A stretch of DNA of 64,000 bases from Thiorhodococcus minor (GTDB lineage Bacteria > Pseudomonadota > Gammaproteobacteria > Chromatiales > Chromatiaceae): NCBI RefSeq assembly GCF_010820565.1, contig NZ_JAAIJQ010000001.1:96948-160947 (forward strand), given 5' to 3'. How positions within the stretch are numbered: position 1 is the stretch's first letter; the number at the start of each line of letters is the position of its first letter. This document shows, in pieces, positions 21,519 to 31,700 of this stretch. Under the pieces are notes generated by a model. That model did no database searches. It saw only the letters and a list, made by a program, of their open reading frames with translations, and was not told where the DNA came from. A program made the position numbers and the translations under genes.

Positions 21519-23213
21519 ATGCGGATCAAAGCGATTACGCTAGAGAACTTCAAGGGTGTCCGCGACCCGGTGCGGATCGAGCTCAAGCCAATCACGCTCC
21601 TGTTCGGTCCGAATAGCGCCGGTAAGAGCACCATCCTTCAGGCGTTGCACTATCTCCGGGAGATCCTGGAGCGTGGCAATCTGGACCCGGACCTGACCAT
21701 CGGCGGCGGCGCCTTGGATCTTGGCGGTTTCAAAAGTCTGGTGCATGGTCACGACCTTGGAACCGCGATCCGGCTCAAGCTAGAGGTTGACCTGGGGGAT
21801 GCGGTGGGGACCGAAGTACTCCCTTTGAACTCAGGGTTTCATCTGGCCGATCACGATTTCAGCGAACTCTTGGTGCGCTATTTGATCGGCGAGAGCGAGG
21901 AGTACCAAGACTGGGCCGTGGTCGAGTCCATCGGCGTTGGACTCGAGGTGCGCTGGAGCGCGGATCTGCGTGCCCCCTATGTTTCCCGACTAGAGCTGGA
22001 CCTCAACGACGATCCGGTCTGCGCCATCGTTTCGCCACCAGCACCCAATCGGGCTTTGCTGCAGGATCTCAACTTCGATCACCCGCTTCTTCAAACTGCC
22101 TTGGATCCGTATGACCCGGACGCGTTGCGCGAACAGGGTGATCCACTTCCTCCATCCCCGCTGGAGGTAGCGCTGAGGGCTTGGTCGACCGAGATGTCTC
22201 TGGACCTGGTTGAACGCTCGGACCTCGAATCCCCGGTTCGCGTGTCCCTGGAGACTCACCACGGGGCCTTGCCGTCACTGAAGGGCGAGGTGAGCTTTGG
22301 TCTTCGAGATCCCGACATCAAGAAGGCCGTGAGGGAAGAACGAACGGCCCGGATCCTTGCCGCACGCGCCCTGCTGAATGAGCTGATCCAAGGGCCGCTC
22401 TGCATCGCTCGCGACTGTTTGGCCCATGTTCTCTATATCGGTCCTCTACGCCAGATACCCGTCCGCGCCTTCAGGCCCCGCGTGTCTCCGGACCAAACGC
22501 GCTGGGCGAACGGCTTGGCGGCGTGGGATCGACTGTATACCTCGGAAGGGTCGTCACTCGTCGATCGGACCAACGACTGGCTGCTCAATCGCTTGGACAC
22601 CGGCTATCAGATCGAGCGCCGCGAGTTTCTTGAGGTACCGCTACCGAGCGCATTTGCCCAGTTGTTTGAACGAGGACTCACCGAGGACGATCTGCCAGAC
22701 CTCGAAGAGCTGTACCAGGAGCTACCGGTGAGAGGCTCGCTCGGTCTGCGCGACGTGAAGACCGGTGTCGCGCTGGAGCCAAGTGACGTCGGTGTCGGCC
22801 TGTCTCAGATCATTCCCGTCATCGTCGCCGCGGAGGCTACTCGCAAAGGACTCATTGCCATCGAGCAGCCCGAGCTTCATGTGCATCCCGCGGTACAGGT
22901 CGGTCTGGGCGATCTCTTTGCACACCAGCTCCACAGAGAGGACCAGATTCCGGGAGAGGAGATCAATTTCCTCATCGAAACCCATAGCGAGCATCTCATG
23001 CTCCGCCTGCTGCGCCGGATTCGTGAAACGACGGATCAGGAGCTGGAGCCTGGGGCGCCATCGCTCAGCAAAGACGATGTGGCGGTTTACTACTGTGAAA
23101 CACGGAGCGCCGGCATACACATTAGTCCTCCGCTTCGCATCGACGAAGATGGAGAGTTTCAGGATCGCTGGCCAGCGGGATTCTTCCCTGAACGAATGAA
23201 GGAGCTGATCTGA
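21519..23213 (+). CDS. AAA ATPase with DUF3696 (OLD-like, no TOPRIM)
   Basis: A 564-residue SMC/OLD-type ATPase. Walker A is GPNSAGKST (about residue 30). An ABC-like signature lies in GVGLSQIIPVIVAAE (about 427). Walker B is IAIEQPELHVHP, and the switch histidine is in LIETHSEHLMLRLL. The end, EFQDRWPAGFFPERMKEL, is typical of DUF3696. No TOPRIM nuclease domain is present. The next gene follows within a few bases and encodes a PLD-like protein, so ATPase sensor plus effector is a reasonable model. Confidence 0.85.
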   Translation: MRIKAITLENFKGVRDPVRIELKPITLLFGPNSAGKSTILQALHYLREILERGNLDPDLTIGGGALDLGGFKSLVHGHDLGTAIRLKLEVDLGDAVGTEVLPLNSGFHLADHDFSELLVRYLIGESEEYQDWAVVESIGVGLEVRWSADLRAPYVSRLELDLNDDPVCAIVSPPAPNRALLQDLNFDHPLLQTALDPYDPDALREQGDPLPPSPLEVALRAWSTEMSLDLVERSDLESPVRVSLETHHGALPSLKGEVSFGLRDPDIKKAVREERTARILAARALLNELIQGPLCIARDCLAHVLYIGPLRQIPVRAFRPRVSPDQTRWANGLAAWDRLYTSEGSSLVDRTNDWLLNRLDTGYQIERREFLEVPLPSAFAQLFERGLTEDDLPDLEELYQELPVRGSLGLRDVKTGVALEPSDVGVGLSQIIPVIVAAEATRKGLIAIEQPELHVHPAVQVGLGDLFAHQLHREDQIPGEEINFLIETHSEHLMLRLLRRIRETTDQELEPGAPSLSKDDVAVYYCETRSAGIHISPPLRIDEDGEFQDRWPAGFFPERMKELI

Positions 23214-23215
23214 GG

Positions 23216-24130
23216 ATGATTCATGAGTACGCCATCGAGCCGCATCTGGTCGCAAATGCGGGCAGTCTTGCACGATTTCGATTCTGGAGCCTGGAGTTTG
23301 GTCTTGGCACTCCGCGCATCATGGCTCAGCTACCCAAGAAAAAGAATTGGAGACGCTTGGTCTTTCAGGCGATGAATTCTAACACTGGTGATGTCGAGCG
23401 AACGCGAGTAGAAGCCTTGATTGGACACCTGACTTCGTCTTCCTCTTGCAGGGAAACGGCTGTTTATGATGGAGCATTGCCATGGATCGACAACGCATTA
23501 AGTGAGCATGCGAGACAACCTTTTCGAGCGATACTTGCGGCAGAAGACCGAGCTGGCTTTCCGGCGATTATTGTAGCCGAGCCCCTGGAGCGAGTTTATG
23601 AATCCGAATCCTGGCAGGTGAAAAGAAGTATCTGCGTACCGCGAAATGCAGACAGTATGGCTGCAGCGGTTGAGGTCATGCTCGCTTGCTGTCGTGTCGC
23701 GATATTTGTCGATTCTCATTTTGGGCCAGAAAACCCTAGACACCGTAGGCCGATGGAAAAGTTCTTCGCAGCTATGCGAAGTAGGGACGACAGGCTAATG
23801 CATCGTTTGGAAATTTGCACCGGGTCCAGTGCTACGCTGGATTTTTTGGAGCAGGAGTTTCGTGACCGGCTTGCTCGTCATCTGTCACCTGGCACAAAGC
23901 TGATCCTGAAAAAATTGACTCAGCAAGATACAGGCGAGAAAATTCACAATCGTTATATCATAACGGAACTTGGTGGTGTTCAATTCGGAACAGGTATGGA
24001 CGATGGTAAGAAGGGAGAAAACGATGACGTCAATTTGATGGATATTGATCAATATCTACAACGTTGGGACCAATACTGCGATAGAGAAAAATTTGCCTTT
24101 GATTGCGAAGAAGTAGAGATTGAGATTTGA
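23216..24130 (+). CDS. PLD-like putative effector paired with the AAA ATPase
   Basis: 304 residues from ATG 23216. The core resembles a phospholipase-D-like fold: strand ACCRVAIFVDSHFGP, then DFLEQEFRDRLARHLSPGTKL, then EKIHNRYIITELGGVQFGTGMD. The H-x-R-Y motif is a variant of H-x-K, with one copy only, as in dimeric bacterial PLD nucleases. The coding DNA is distinctly richer in A+T than its neighbours, suggesting separate acquisition. The nuclease activity is inferred from fold resemblance and operon logic and is not shown. Confidence 0.55.
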   Translation: MIHEYAIEPHLVANAGSLARFRFWSLEFGLGTPRIMAQLPKKKNWRRLVFQAMNSNTGDVERTRVEALIGHLTSSSSCRETAVYDGALPWIDNALSEHARQPFRAILAAEDRAGFPAIIVAEPLERVYESESWQVKRSICVPRNADSMAAAVEVMLACCRVAIFVDSHFGPENPRHRRPMEKFFAAMRSRDDRLMHRLEICTGSSATLDFLEQEFRDRLARHLSPGTKLILKKLTQQDTGEKIHNRYIITELGGVQFGTGMDDGKKGENDDVNLMDIDQYLQRWDQYCDREKFAFDCEEVEIEI

Positions 24131-24166
24131 TGTTTGGGTAATATTCCGATTTGGAGCCAATAAGAA

Positions 24167-25681
24167 TTATCCTGGCTCAATTTTCACCTGGTGTTTATTC
24201 ATCCAGTTGTTCAGCGTTTGATAGCTGCCAAGCCCAAGTAGCTTAGCGGCTTGTGTCCGATTGTTGTTGGCCTGCTCAAGTGCCCGTCCGGCATAATGCT
24301 GAACGACCTCATCCAGCACCGATTGAATGTCGAAGTCTTCGTTCAATCGACGGCCGAGAATTCCCTCGGAAGCGCCTCGCTCCCGAAACAGCGCGGCATC
24401 GATATCGGGCGCCTCGATGCGCTCTCCAAAAGACCACAGAGATGCACGGAGCAAGGTCGAGTAAAGCTCCCGAACGTTTCCCGGCCAATGATGCTGCTTG
24501 ATGGCATTCCGGGCTTTGACTGACAGTGCCTTTTTGGAAAAACCGGGCTGACCGGCCGCATCGAGATTGATCCGGTCGAGCAGAAAGTCGGCAAGCAGCA
24601 AGATATCCGTTGGCCGATCCCGCAGCGGCGGGAGACGCAGCACGCCGACGGCGATCCGATAGAACAGATCCTCACGAAACCGGCCAGCGGTCACCTCGTC
24701 CATCAGATTGCGATTCGTCGCGGCGATCACACGCACGTCGACCCGTTTTGCGGTGGCTCCACCCACGGGGTAGAAGTCGCCGGACTGAAGCACACGCAAG
24801 AGCCTGACTTGCGCGTCCAGAGGTAGCTCACCAATCTCGTCCAGAAACAGGGTTCCGCCATCCGCTGCTTCGAAGTACCCCGGCTTTGCCGCCGCCGCTC
24901 CGGTGAACGCGCCCTTGACGTGTCCAAACAAGCTCGCATCGATCAAGTCCCGTGGAATGGCCCCGCAGTTGACGGCGACAAAGTGCTTCTCGCGGCGGTT
25001 GCTCGCGTTGTGGATCGCCGTGGCAAAGAGCTCCTTGCCCGTTCCGGTCTCACCCTGAATCAGCACGGGGACATCGCGTCGCGCGACGATATTGGCCTGC
25101 GCGATCAACCCTTCCATGACCGGATCCCTGGTCAGTATGTCGTCGAACGCGGCGGCGATCGGGACCTCGGCGACGGCCAGTTTGCCGAGCTGCCGATTGC
25201 TCCGCGCCGTCAGTTGCGGAAGGAATTCCGCCGAGATATCGAACGGGATATCGACTTGCTGGACACCTTGCTCGATGGACGACTGAAAAAAGACGGCTGG
25301 GTATTTCGTCTTTCCCAAGAGGATCCAAACCGCCTGCATGGCGGGCGTGCCTGGGCTGAGCAGGATGCATAGCAGGTGGTCAGGGTAGCGCTCCGTCACC
25401 TGCGTCAACCAAGCATCGACGGCTTGATAGATCTCTCCGAAGTGAACGGGCGTGGTGAGCTGTGCGTGGGCAGAATTCAACGGGATGGTGCACTGCTCGC
25501 CCAGCCAATCGAGATAGGGCTCAACCTCGGACGTCTCGTAGTTGTAGATCAGTTCCGCCCGCCCAAAGCGTTCCGCCAACAGCGTCGAGAGCACGGGACC
25601 CTGGGCCTCGGCGTGCTCTCTCGATCTGGTCCGTGCTTCCAGATCCTTCCTACCAATCCAACTGACCAGAATTCGATCCAT
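24167..25681 (-). CDS. CARF-like sigma-54-dependent activator (RtcR type)
   Basis: 504 residues from ATG 25681; a longer frame to 25723 adds 14 residues not seen in the paralogue at 1-392. An N-terminal CARF-like domain (about 1-165) contains HFGEIYQAV and LSPGTPAMQAVWIL. The sigma-54 AAA+ domain has Walker A GETGTGKE, the sigma-54-contact loop GAFTGA and Walker B GGTLFLDEIGELP. A Fis-type HTH (RTQAAKLLGLGSYQTLNNWM) ends the protein. RtcR relatives are activated by an RNA-end ligand, but no rtcA/rtcB is present here. It is divergent from the AddAB-like operon and its -24/-12 promoter. Confidence 0.9.
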   Translation of the reverse strand: MDRILVSWIGRKDLEARTRSREHAEAQGPVLSTLLAERFGRAELIYNYETSEVEPYLDWLGEQCTIPLNSAHAQLTTPVHFGEIYQAVDAWLTQVTERYPDHLLCILLSPGTPAMQAVWILLGKTKYPAVFFQSSIEQGVQQVDIPFDISAEFLPQLTARSNRQLGKLAVAEVPIAAAFDDILTRDPVMEGLIAQANIVARRDVPVLIQGETGTGKELFATAIHNASNRREKHFVAVNCGAIPRDLIDASLFGHVKGAFTGAAAAKPGYFEAADGGTLFLDEIGELPLDAQVRLLRVLQSGDFYPVGGATAKRVDVRVIAATNRNLMDEVTAGRFREDLFYRIAVGVLRLPPLRDRPTDILLLADFLLDRINLDAAGQPGFSKKALSVKARNAIKQHHWPGNVRELYSTLLRASLWSFGERIEAPDIDAALFRERGASEGILGRRLNEDFDIQSVLDEVVQHYAGRALEQANNNRTQAAKLLGLGSYQTLNNWMNKHQVKIEPG

Positions 25682-25918
25682 CTGTGGTTCCCAATTGATG
25701 GGCTGAAACGATGGCAAGACCATGCGGCTGATGCCGTCTCACCGGAGGTGCGGGTCTGGTCCTGGTGTGGACCGTCAAGGAGTCGCAGGCGAAGACACAT
25801 AATATTCCTTATCGCTCAGTAAACAAAATGCTGCTTGGCGGAATCCAGGCCTTTGCCTGTATCGCTTTGAATCAGAAAAATCATTATAAAACAGTTATAT
25901 AAGATCATTACCTGATGG

Positions 25919-25934
25919 TGGCCCGGAAAGTGCT
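25919..25934 (+). promoter_or_regulatory. Sigma-54 (-24/-12) promoter of the AddAB-like operon
   Basis: TGGCCCGGAAAGTGCT has GG and GC separated by 10 nt, the invariant sigma-54 spacing. It shares GTGCTTTA with the promoter at 560. The predicted start is near 25944; GGAGG at 25971-25975 precedes ATG 25983. The A+T-rich DNA just upstream (25865-25910) could bind IHF and help looping by the divergent activator. Confidence 0.8.
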
Positions 25935-25982
25935 TTACTCAGCGCGACAAGCCAAACTCATCGCGTTGACGGAGGTCTTCTG

Positions 25983-28757
25983 ATGGATATTCTCGCGGGG
26001 CTGGGGTTCGACGGACGTAGACCAAACAGGATAGGCGCGCAGCTGGGCGTGGCCGTGGTCGGACCGGCCGGGCTTCTCGGGCTCATCGAGTACTGGGCAG
26101 GGATTGCGCCGGTCGAGCAGCGGCACACCGAGCGCGTCGTGCGCTACCAAGAAGCGTTGCGGGCCGTTGGATCGGCAACCTTCTTTGCGTCGTCTCTGCG
26201 AGCCGATCCGCTGGCCACCGCCGAGACCTTGCTCCGGTGGCGGGACTTCGCGCTCGATCATGGATGGACCGGCAAGCCGGGGTCCGGGTCGCCCGGTAGA
26301 CTCGCTGCACTCGCCGAGGTGGAGGCCAGCCTGACTGATCTGAGCCCATGCTTGGCCGAGCGGATCTCTCGGGTCATCGAGCGCATCGCTCGCATTCCCG
26401 CCGCGATCCAGGCGATTCGTTTGGTGGATCCCACGCGACAGTGGGCACCACCATGGCAAAGACTCTTTCGTGCGCTGGAATCGGCCGGTGTCGTGATCCG
26501 TGTCGAGCCCGACACTCTGATGCCCGGCGCCCTTGAGCAGACAGACCTCGGCCGGTTGCAGCACGCACTGCTGGCCGATGCAGAACAGCCGGGGCCGCTC
26601 TCACTCAATGGCGACGGCACGCTGAAGCCCCTTCGATGCCTGGACCCACAGGCATCGGCCGTCGCGACGGTCGCGAGCATGGCTTCCCAGGAACGTGGCC
26701 TTCTGATCTGTGGTGATGACGGCGCTCTATTCGATTGCGCCGCCCGCTCTCGCGGTCTGCCATCGGCTGGACTGGGAGAGAAATCCCGCTGGCGTCCACC
26801 AACCCAGCTCTTGCCATTGCTTCTTCAGCTGCAATGGCTGCCGCCAGATGCTGAAGTGCTCCTTCAGTATCTGACCCTTCCGGCTGGTCCTTATCGAATC
26901 CTGCGCGGTCGAATCGCGACGCGTTTTCTGGATCAGCCAGGATACGACCCGGACGCATGGGCCGAATTGATCGATGGCGAGGTTCAGGCTCGCATGGCCA
27001 AGGATCCAAACACAAACGAGGCGACGCTTCGCAAGTCCATTGCTGAGTGGCTACCCGTGGGCGCCGCCAGGGACCGAAACGCCATGCCGGTCGATCTGGC
27101 CATCGCAGCGTGCGAGCGAGTAAGAGATTACTGGAACCGACGATCGGCTGCCGCGGACTCCGCTTCATCATCTGAGCAGACGCAGTGGCCGAGTGCCGCG
27201 CGCGGAGCGGACTCCGTTGCCAACGCACTGCGCGCTTGGGGCGCGGATGCGATTCCGCGGGAGCAACTGCGGCGGCTGCTCGACATCGCGGCGGCCGAGA
27301 CGGCCGCGGACAGCGGTCAGACCCAGCGGCTGGGCGCCCTCTCAATGATCGCTTCACCCGAGACCGCCCGCTTGAGCGCGGATCCTCCGGCGCATTTGGT
27401 CTGGTGGGAGCCCGAGGTTGGTGCTGAAACCCGACCGCCGTTCGATCCGGTGGAGCTCGCGGCGCTTCCGGATTTTCCAGACGCTCAGGGTCGCGAGGCT
27501 CTGCGCCAGGCCGCTTTTGGCCGTGCGTTGTGGCCGATCATCGCCACGACGGATAGCCTCACCCTGCTGGCACGTGGCTCGTCAGACGATCTGCTGCGAC
27601 TGCGGCTGGAGCGCTTGCTGCCGTTCGACCGATGGGTCTCCTTCGAGGAGCGACTGATGATTGCGGAGAACGATCAGGATCAACACGCGCAGGGCCTCAT
27701 GGGATGCGCTGACCTGTCGCTGATCGACGATCTCAGCCTACCTCCATCTCAACGCTGGTGGACTCTGAATCAGGCGATCGCTTGTCCGCGAGCCAAGGAG
27801 TCCTATTCGGGACTCTCGAGCCTTGCCCTCGAGCCTCATGCATATGTCCTCAAATACGTGGCCCGACTCTCCGAAGGCGGCATTGCCCCGGTTCCACTGG
27901 ACGCTCGCCTCAAGGGCAATCTGGCCCATCGGGTGGTGCAAGCCTGGTTTACGGAGAACCCATGGCGGGGAACTGCTCCCTCATCGAAAGCCCTGTCTGC
28001 TTGGCTGGACCGGCGCTTAGACGATTTGATCATGACAAGCGGCCTGCCGTTGGCCGGTGCCGGTCAGCGTACTGAGCGGTTGCGCTTTCGAGCGCAGGTT
28101 CAAGAAGCCCTGGAGCGTCTTCTCAACCACTTGGAGCAAGCCGAGGTGCGAGAGGTGTGCGTGGAGGCATCCCTGGAGCGGCCGGCCCCTGAGATTGCTG
28201 GGGGAGAGACCGAGCTCGAAGGCAGACTCGACCTGTTGCTCCGGCTGCGTGATGCGGACGATGGAACCGCTCGCTGGGCCATTGTGGATCTGAAATGGGG
28301 AGGACAGCGCGACCGGGAAGCCGAGTTCAAGCATGGTACCTACCTGCAGTTGGCGACCTACGCGGCTCTCGTTTCGACGCTAGGGGACGGACGGCTGTCC
28401 GCATTTGGGTTCTTCATTCTCAAGTCCGCCACGCTGCTTGCTCCGAGCGGTGCGATCTTCCCCGGGGCAAAGGTCATCGCCGCCGAAGATCCTTCGATCA
28501 CCCCTCAGCGCATCTGGGATCGATTGATGGCGACGGTGCACTGGCGGCGCGAACAGTTGGCGCAAGGAAGGATCGAGATCACGTCCGCCACGGCGTCGTT
28601 CGATACCGAATCGGCACCTCCCGCCGGTGGCTTGCCGGTTCTGGAGATCGAGGCTGAGCGGCGTGATTCAGGGAGTCGAGGAGGATGGTCACCCAAGAAG
28701 ACCGGGTTCAAGACAGTCGATCCTTGGCGGGTCCTGATCGGCGGGCTACGCGACTGA
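25983..28757 (+). CDS. AddB/RecB-like PD-(D/E)XK nuclease subunit
   Basis: 924 residues. The N-terminal two thirds resemble an inactivated helicase-like scaffold, as in AddB; no clear Walker A is seen. The C-terminal RecB-family nuclease has ELEGRLDLLL, AIVDLKWGG (D-x-K) and QLATYAAL, the usual G-x-x-D, D-x-K and Q-x-x-x-Y signature. The four-cysteine iron-sulphur cluster of canonical AddB is not evident. The AddA-like gene follows 28 bp downstream. The pair probably processes DNA ends, and the sigma-54 control suggests induced degradation of foreign DNA rather than routine recombination. Confidence 0.8.
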   Translation: MDILAGLGFDGRRPNRIGAQLGVAVVGPAGLLGLIEYWAGIAPVEQRHTERVVRYQEALRAVGSATFFASSLRADPLATAETLLRWRDFALDHGWTGKPGSGSPGRLAALAEVEASLTDLSPCLAERISRVIERIARIPAAIQAIRLVDPTRQWAPPWQRLFRALESAGVVIRVEPDTLMPGALEQTDLGRLQHALLADAEQPGPLSLNGDGTLKPLRCLDPQASAVATVASMASQERGLLICGDDGALFDCAARSRGLPSAGLGEKSRWRPPTQLLPLLLQLQWLPPDAEVLLQYLTLPAGPYRILRGRIATRFLDQPGYDPDAWAELIDGEVQARMAKDPNTNEATLRKSIAEWLPVGAARDRNAMPVDLAIAACERVRDYWNRRSAAADSASSSEQTQWPSAARGADSVANALRAWGADAIPREQLRRLLDIAAAETAADSGQTQRLGALSMIASPETARLSADPPAHLVWWEPEVGAETRPPFDPVELAALPDFPDAQGREALRQAAFGRALWPIIATTDSLTLLARGSSDDLLRLRLERLLPFDRWVSFEERLMIAENDQDQHAQGLMGCADLSLIDDLSLPPSQRWWTLNQAIACPRAKESYSGLSSLALEPHAYVLKYVARLSEGGIAPVPLDARLKGNLAHRVVQAWFTENPWRGTAPSSKALSAWLDRRLDDLIMTSGLPLAGAGQRTERLRFRAQVQEALERLLNHLEQAEVREVCVEASLERPAPEIAGGETELEGRLDLLLRLRDADDGTARWAIVDLKWGGQRDREAEFKHGTYLQLATYAALVSTLGDGRLSAFGFFILKSATLLAPSGAIFPGAKVIAAEDPSITPQRIWDRLMATVHWRREQLAQGRIEITSATASFDTESAPPAGGLPVLEIEAERRDSGSRGGWSPKKTGFKTVDPWRVLIGGLRD

Positions 28758-28785
28758 ACGACAGCGATATCTCGGAGCAAAACGC

Positions 28786-31700
28786 ATGACTATTCTATTT
28801 CGACATGCCGGAGCCGGCTCCGGAAAGACGACCAGCATTGAGCGGGATATCGGTGAACGTATGGTCGACGGCCGTTTGCAGCCCGAGGGGCTGATTGCCG
28901 TCACCTTTACCAAGAAGGCCGCGGCCGAGCTGGCCGAGCGGATCGGCAAGGGCCTCCTTCAACGCGGGCGCTCCGACCTGGCGTCACGTCTACGAGAAGC
29001 CCGAATTGGCACCGTGAATGCCGTTTGCGGTCAACTGATCGAGGATTGCTGTTTTGATCTGGGGCTTTCTCCGACGCAAAGGGTCGTGGAAGAGGCGGAT
29101 CAACAGGCGCTGCTGAACGTGGCCCTGGATGCGGCTCTGTCATCGGGTCGAACAGCTGAGCTCAATGCGCTGGCGCGACGTCTTGCCATGGACGACTGGC
29201 AAGGCGAAGTCTTGGCGTTGATCGAAAAGGCGCGCGCCAACGATTTCTCCGACGATGATCTGGAGCGATTCGCTGATCGCTCTGTTAATGAGCTGATGGC
29301 GCAGCTTCCTGCGGCTGAGGATTTTGTTGACGAAACGGGACTCCGGGCGGCCTTGGAGCAGTCTTTGGTTGCTGGTAGAACGGTCGCCAAGCCCACCAGT
29401 AAGTTTCAGAAATCGCTGGAAAAGATCGAAATTTGGTTGCGGCAGCCCGTCCTTACCTGGCAGGAGTGGGTGCGAGCGAGCAAGCTCGAAGCGGGGGTAA
29501 AGGAGCGAGGGTTGCTGGAGCCCGCCATCACCTACGGTGGGCGCGTGCTCGAATGCCCCGGTTTTCGTCGTGACATGGAGACGATGATTCGATCGCTGTT
29601 CGATGCAGCGGGAATGGTTATGGAGACCTTTGCCAAGCTCAAAGTCGAGCGCGGTCTTGTGGATTTCGTCGACCAGGAGCAATTGACGCTTCGCGCCTTG
29701 ATGCTACCTGCTGTCCGAGATCGTTTGCAGCAAAGCCTGCACTATCTTGTCGTGGACGAGTTTCAGGATACCAGCCCAATCCAGCTGGCCCTCTTCGCGG
29801 AGCTTGCCCACATTGCCAATGATGTGCTCCTAGTTGGCGACGCCAAGCAGGCGATCTACGGGTTCAGGGGCAGTGATCCGCGCTTGCCCTTGGATGTGAT
29901 GCACTACGTTGAGACAGGCGGGGGCATCAGCGAGGATCTGCCGAACAATTACCGCTCGCGTCCCGAGCTTGTGCGCCTGACCAATGCGCTCTTCGTCGAG
30001 CCTTTCTCCCACCTCTTGCGGCCCAGTCAAGTCGAGCTGGAGCCCAGGGTCACCTCACCCCTGACGCACGAGCCGCTTTGCTGGTGGCACCTGGAAGGGA
30101 AGAATCTTCCCAGTCGTGCCCTTGCGTTGGCGGGAGGTCTGCAGAAATTGATCGAGAGCGGGCTGACGATCGTGGATCCGGTGACCAAAACTGTGCGGCC
30201 AGTTCGGGCCTCCGACATTGCCGTGCTCTATCGCAACGGGGATCACGCCATGGATTTGGCGGCCGCATGTGCCGATCGGGGCTTGCCCACGTCCCAAGAG
30301 AGAGCTGGCTTGCTCGAGACACCGGAAGTGACGCTCGCCTTGGCCTGCCTGCGACGATTGGCGGACCCTAAAGACAGCTTGGCCAGCGCTGAGATCATTG
30401 CCCTAGAAAGTGGAACGCCAGGAGAGGATTGGCTGCCGTCCCGGCTTGGTGCCATTACAGCTGGTGACGGACCCGCATGGAGCGATCGAGCCTCGCCCAC
30501 ACTGGCGCGCCTCTCGGAAGCAAGGTCCGAAATCGCAACCCTGACACCGGTGGAAGCCTTGTCGATGGCCATTCAGGTCTCGGGTTTGCACCGAACGTTG
30601 GTCGCGTGGAACGAAGGCCGACGTCTTGTGGAGCAGCGCTTGGCCAATATCGCGCGTCTCACAGAGCTCGTCGATGACTACTGCACCAGTTGCGAGGCAT
30701 CCGGACATGCCGCAACAGTCGCCGGCCTGATTCTATGGTTGCGCGGATTGGAGCAGCAGGGAGCGGATACCCAAGCCGCGGGTGCTGGAGATGCCGTGAG
30801 CATCCTCACCTATCACAAGGCCAAGGGGTTGGAGTGGCCGGTGGTGATCTGCGCCGATCTGGGAGCCGATCTCAAGGTGAGTGTTTTTGGTCCGCGCGTA
30901 TTGGCTTCTCCCGAGCCCTTTGATTGGAATGCGCCGCTCAAAGGGCGCGAGCTTCGCTACTTGCCCCAACCCTTCCCGGATCAGCGTGGCAATGACCCCT
31001 TGACTCAACGGCTCAGAGATACTCCAGCTTGGACCGAAGCAGAAACGCAGGCCAGGAACGAGGCGGTTCAGCTGCTCTATGTGGGCATGACACGCGCCCG
31101 GGATCGACTGATCCTGACCCATGAGGGACGGGAAGGCGTTGGAAAATGGCTCGATTTGCTGGGCTCCGAGCTGTTCCCGCTCGATGGGGTTGCTCTTGAG
31201 CTTCCAGATGGGACGACTGTTCAAAATAGTGCTGAGACGTTAGGCGGCAGCACAGACGAGAGCACCCGACCATCACGTCCAAGACGCTGGCTCAGCGAGC
31301 CCCTTTTTCCTCCCGAGCAAGCACCAGAATATCGCCAGAAGCCGTCCGATCAACAGCCGGGCAACGAACCTTATTGCAAAGTGGTTGGTGATTTCGGCAC
31401 CAGAATCGACGTAACCAACAGGCACGACACGGCACAGGTTGGATCCGCGCTGCATCACACACTGGCGCTGGGGCTGACCGTGCCCGGATTGGGCGAAGAG
31501 GACATTGCAGACATCCTCTCCGGTTACGACGGGGTCAACATCAATGCGAGGCAGGTTCTGAACCGGATTCGGGAGTTGAGCGCTTGGATTGCCCAGCATT
31601 ATCCGAGCGCTCGCTTACACTGCGAGCTACCCTTCAGCTGGCATCTGCCGAGCGGTAAGCTCCAAGAGGGACAGATCGACCTGGCCTTGGAGCTCGCAGA

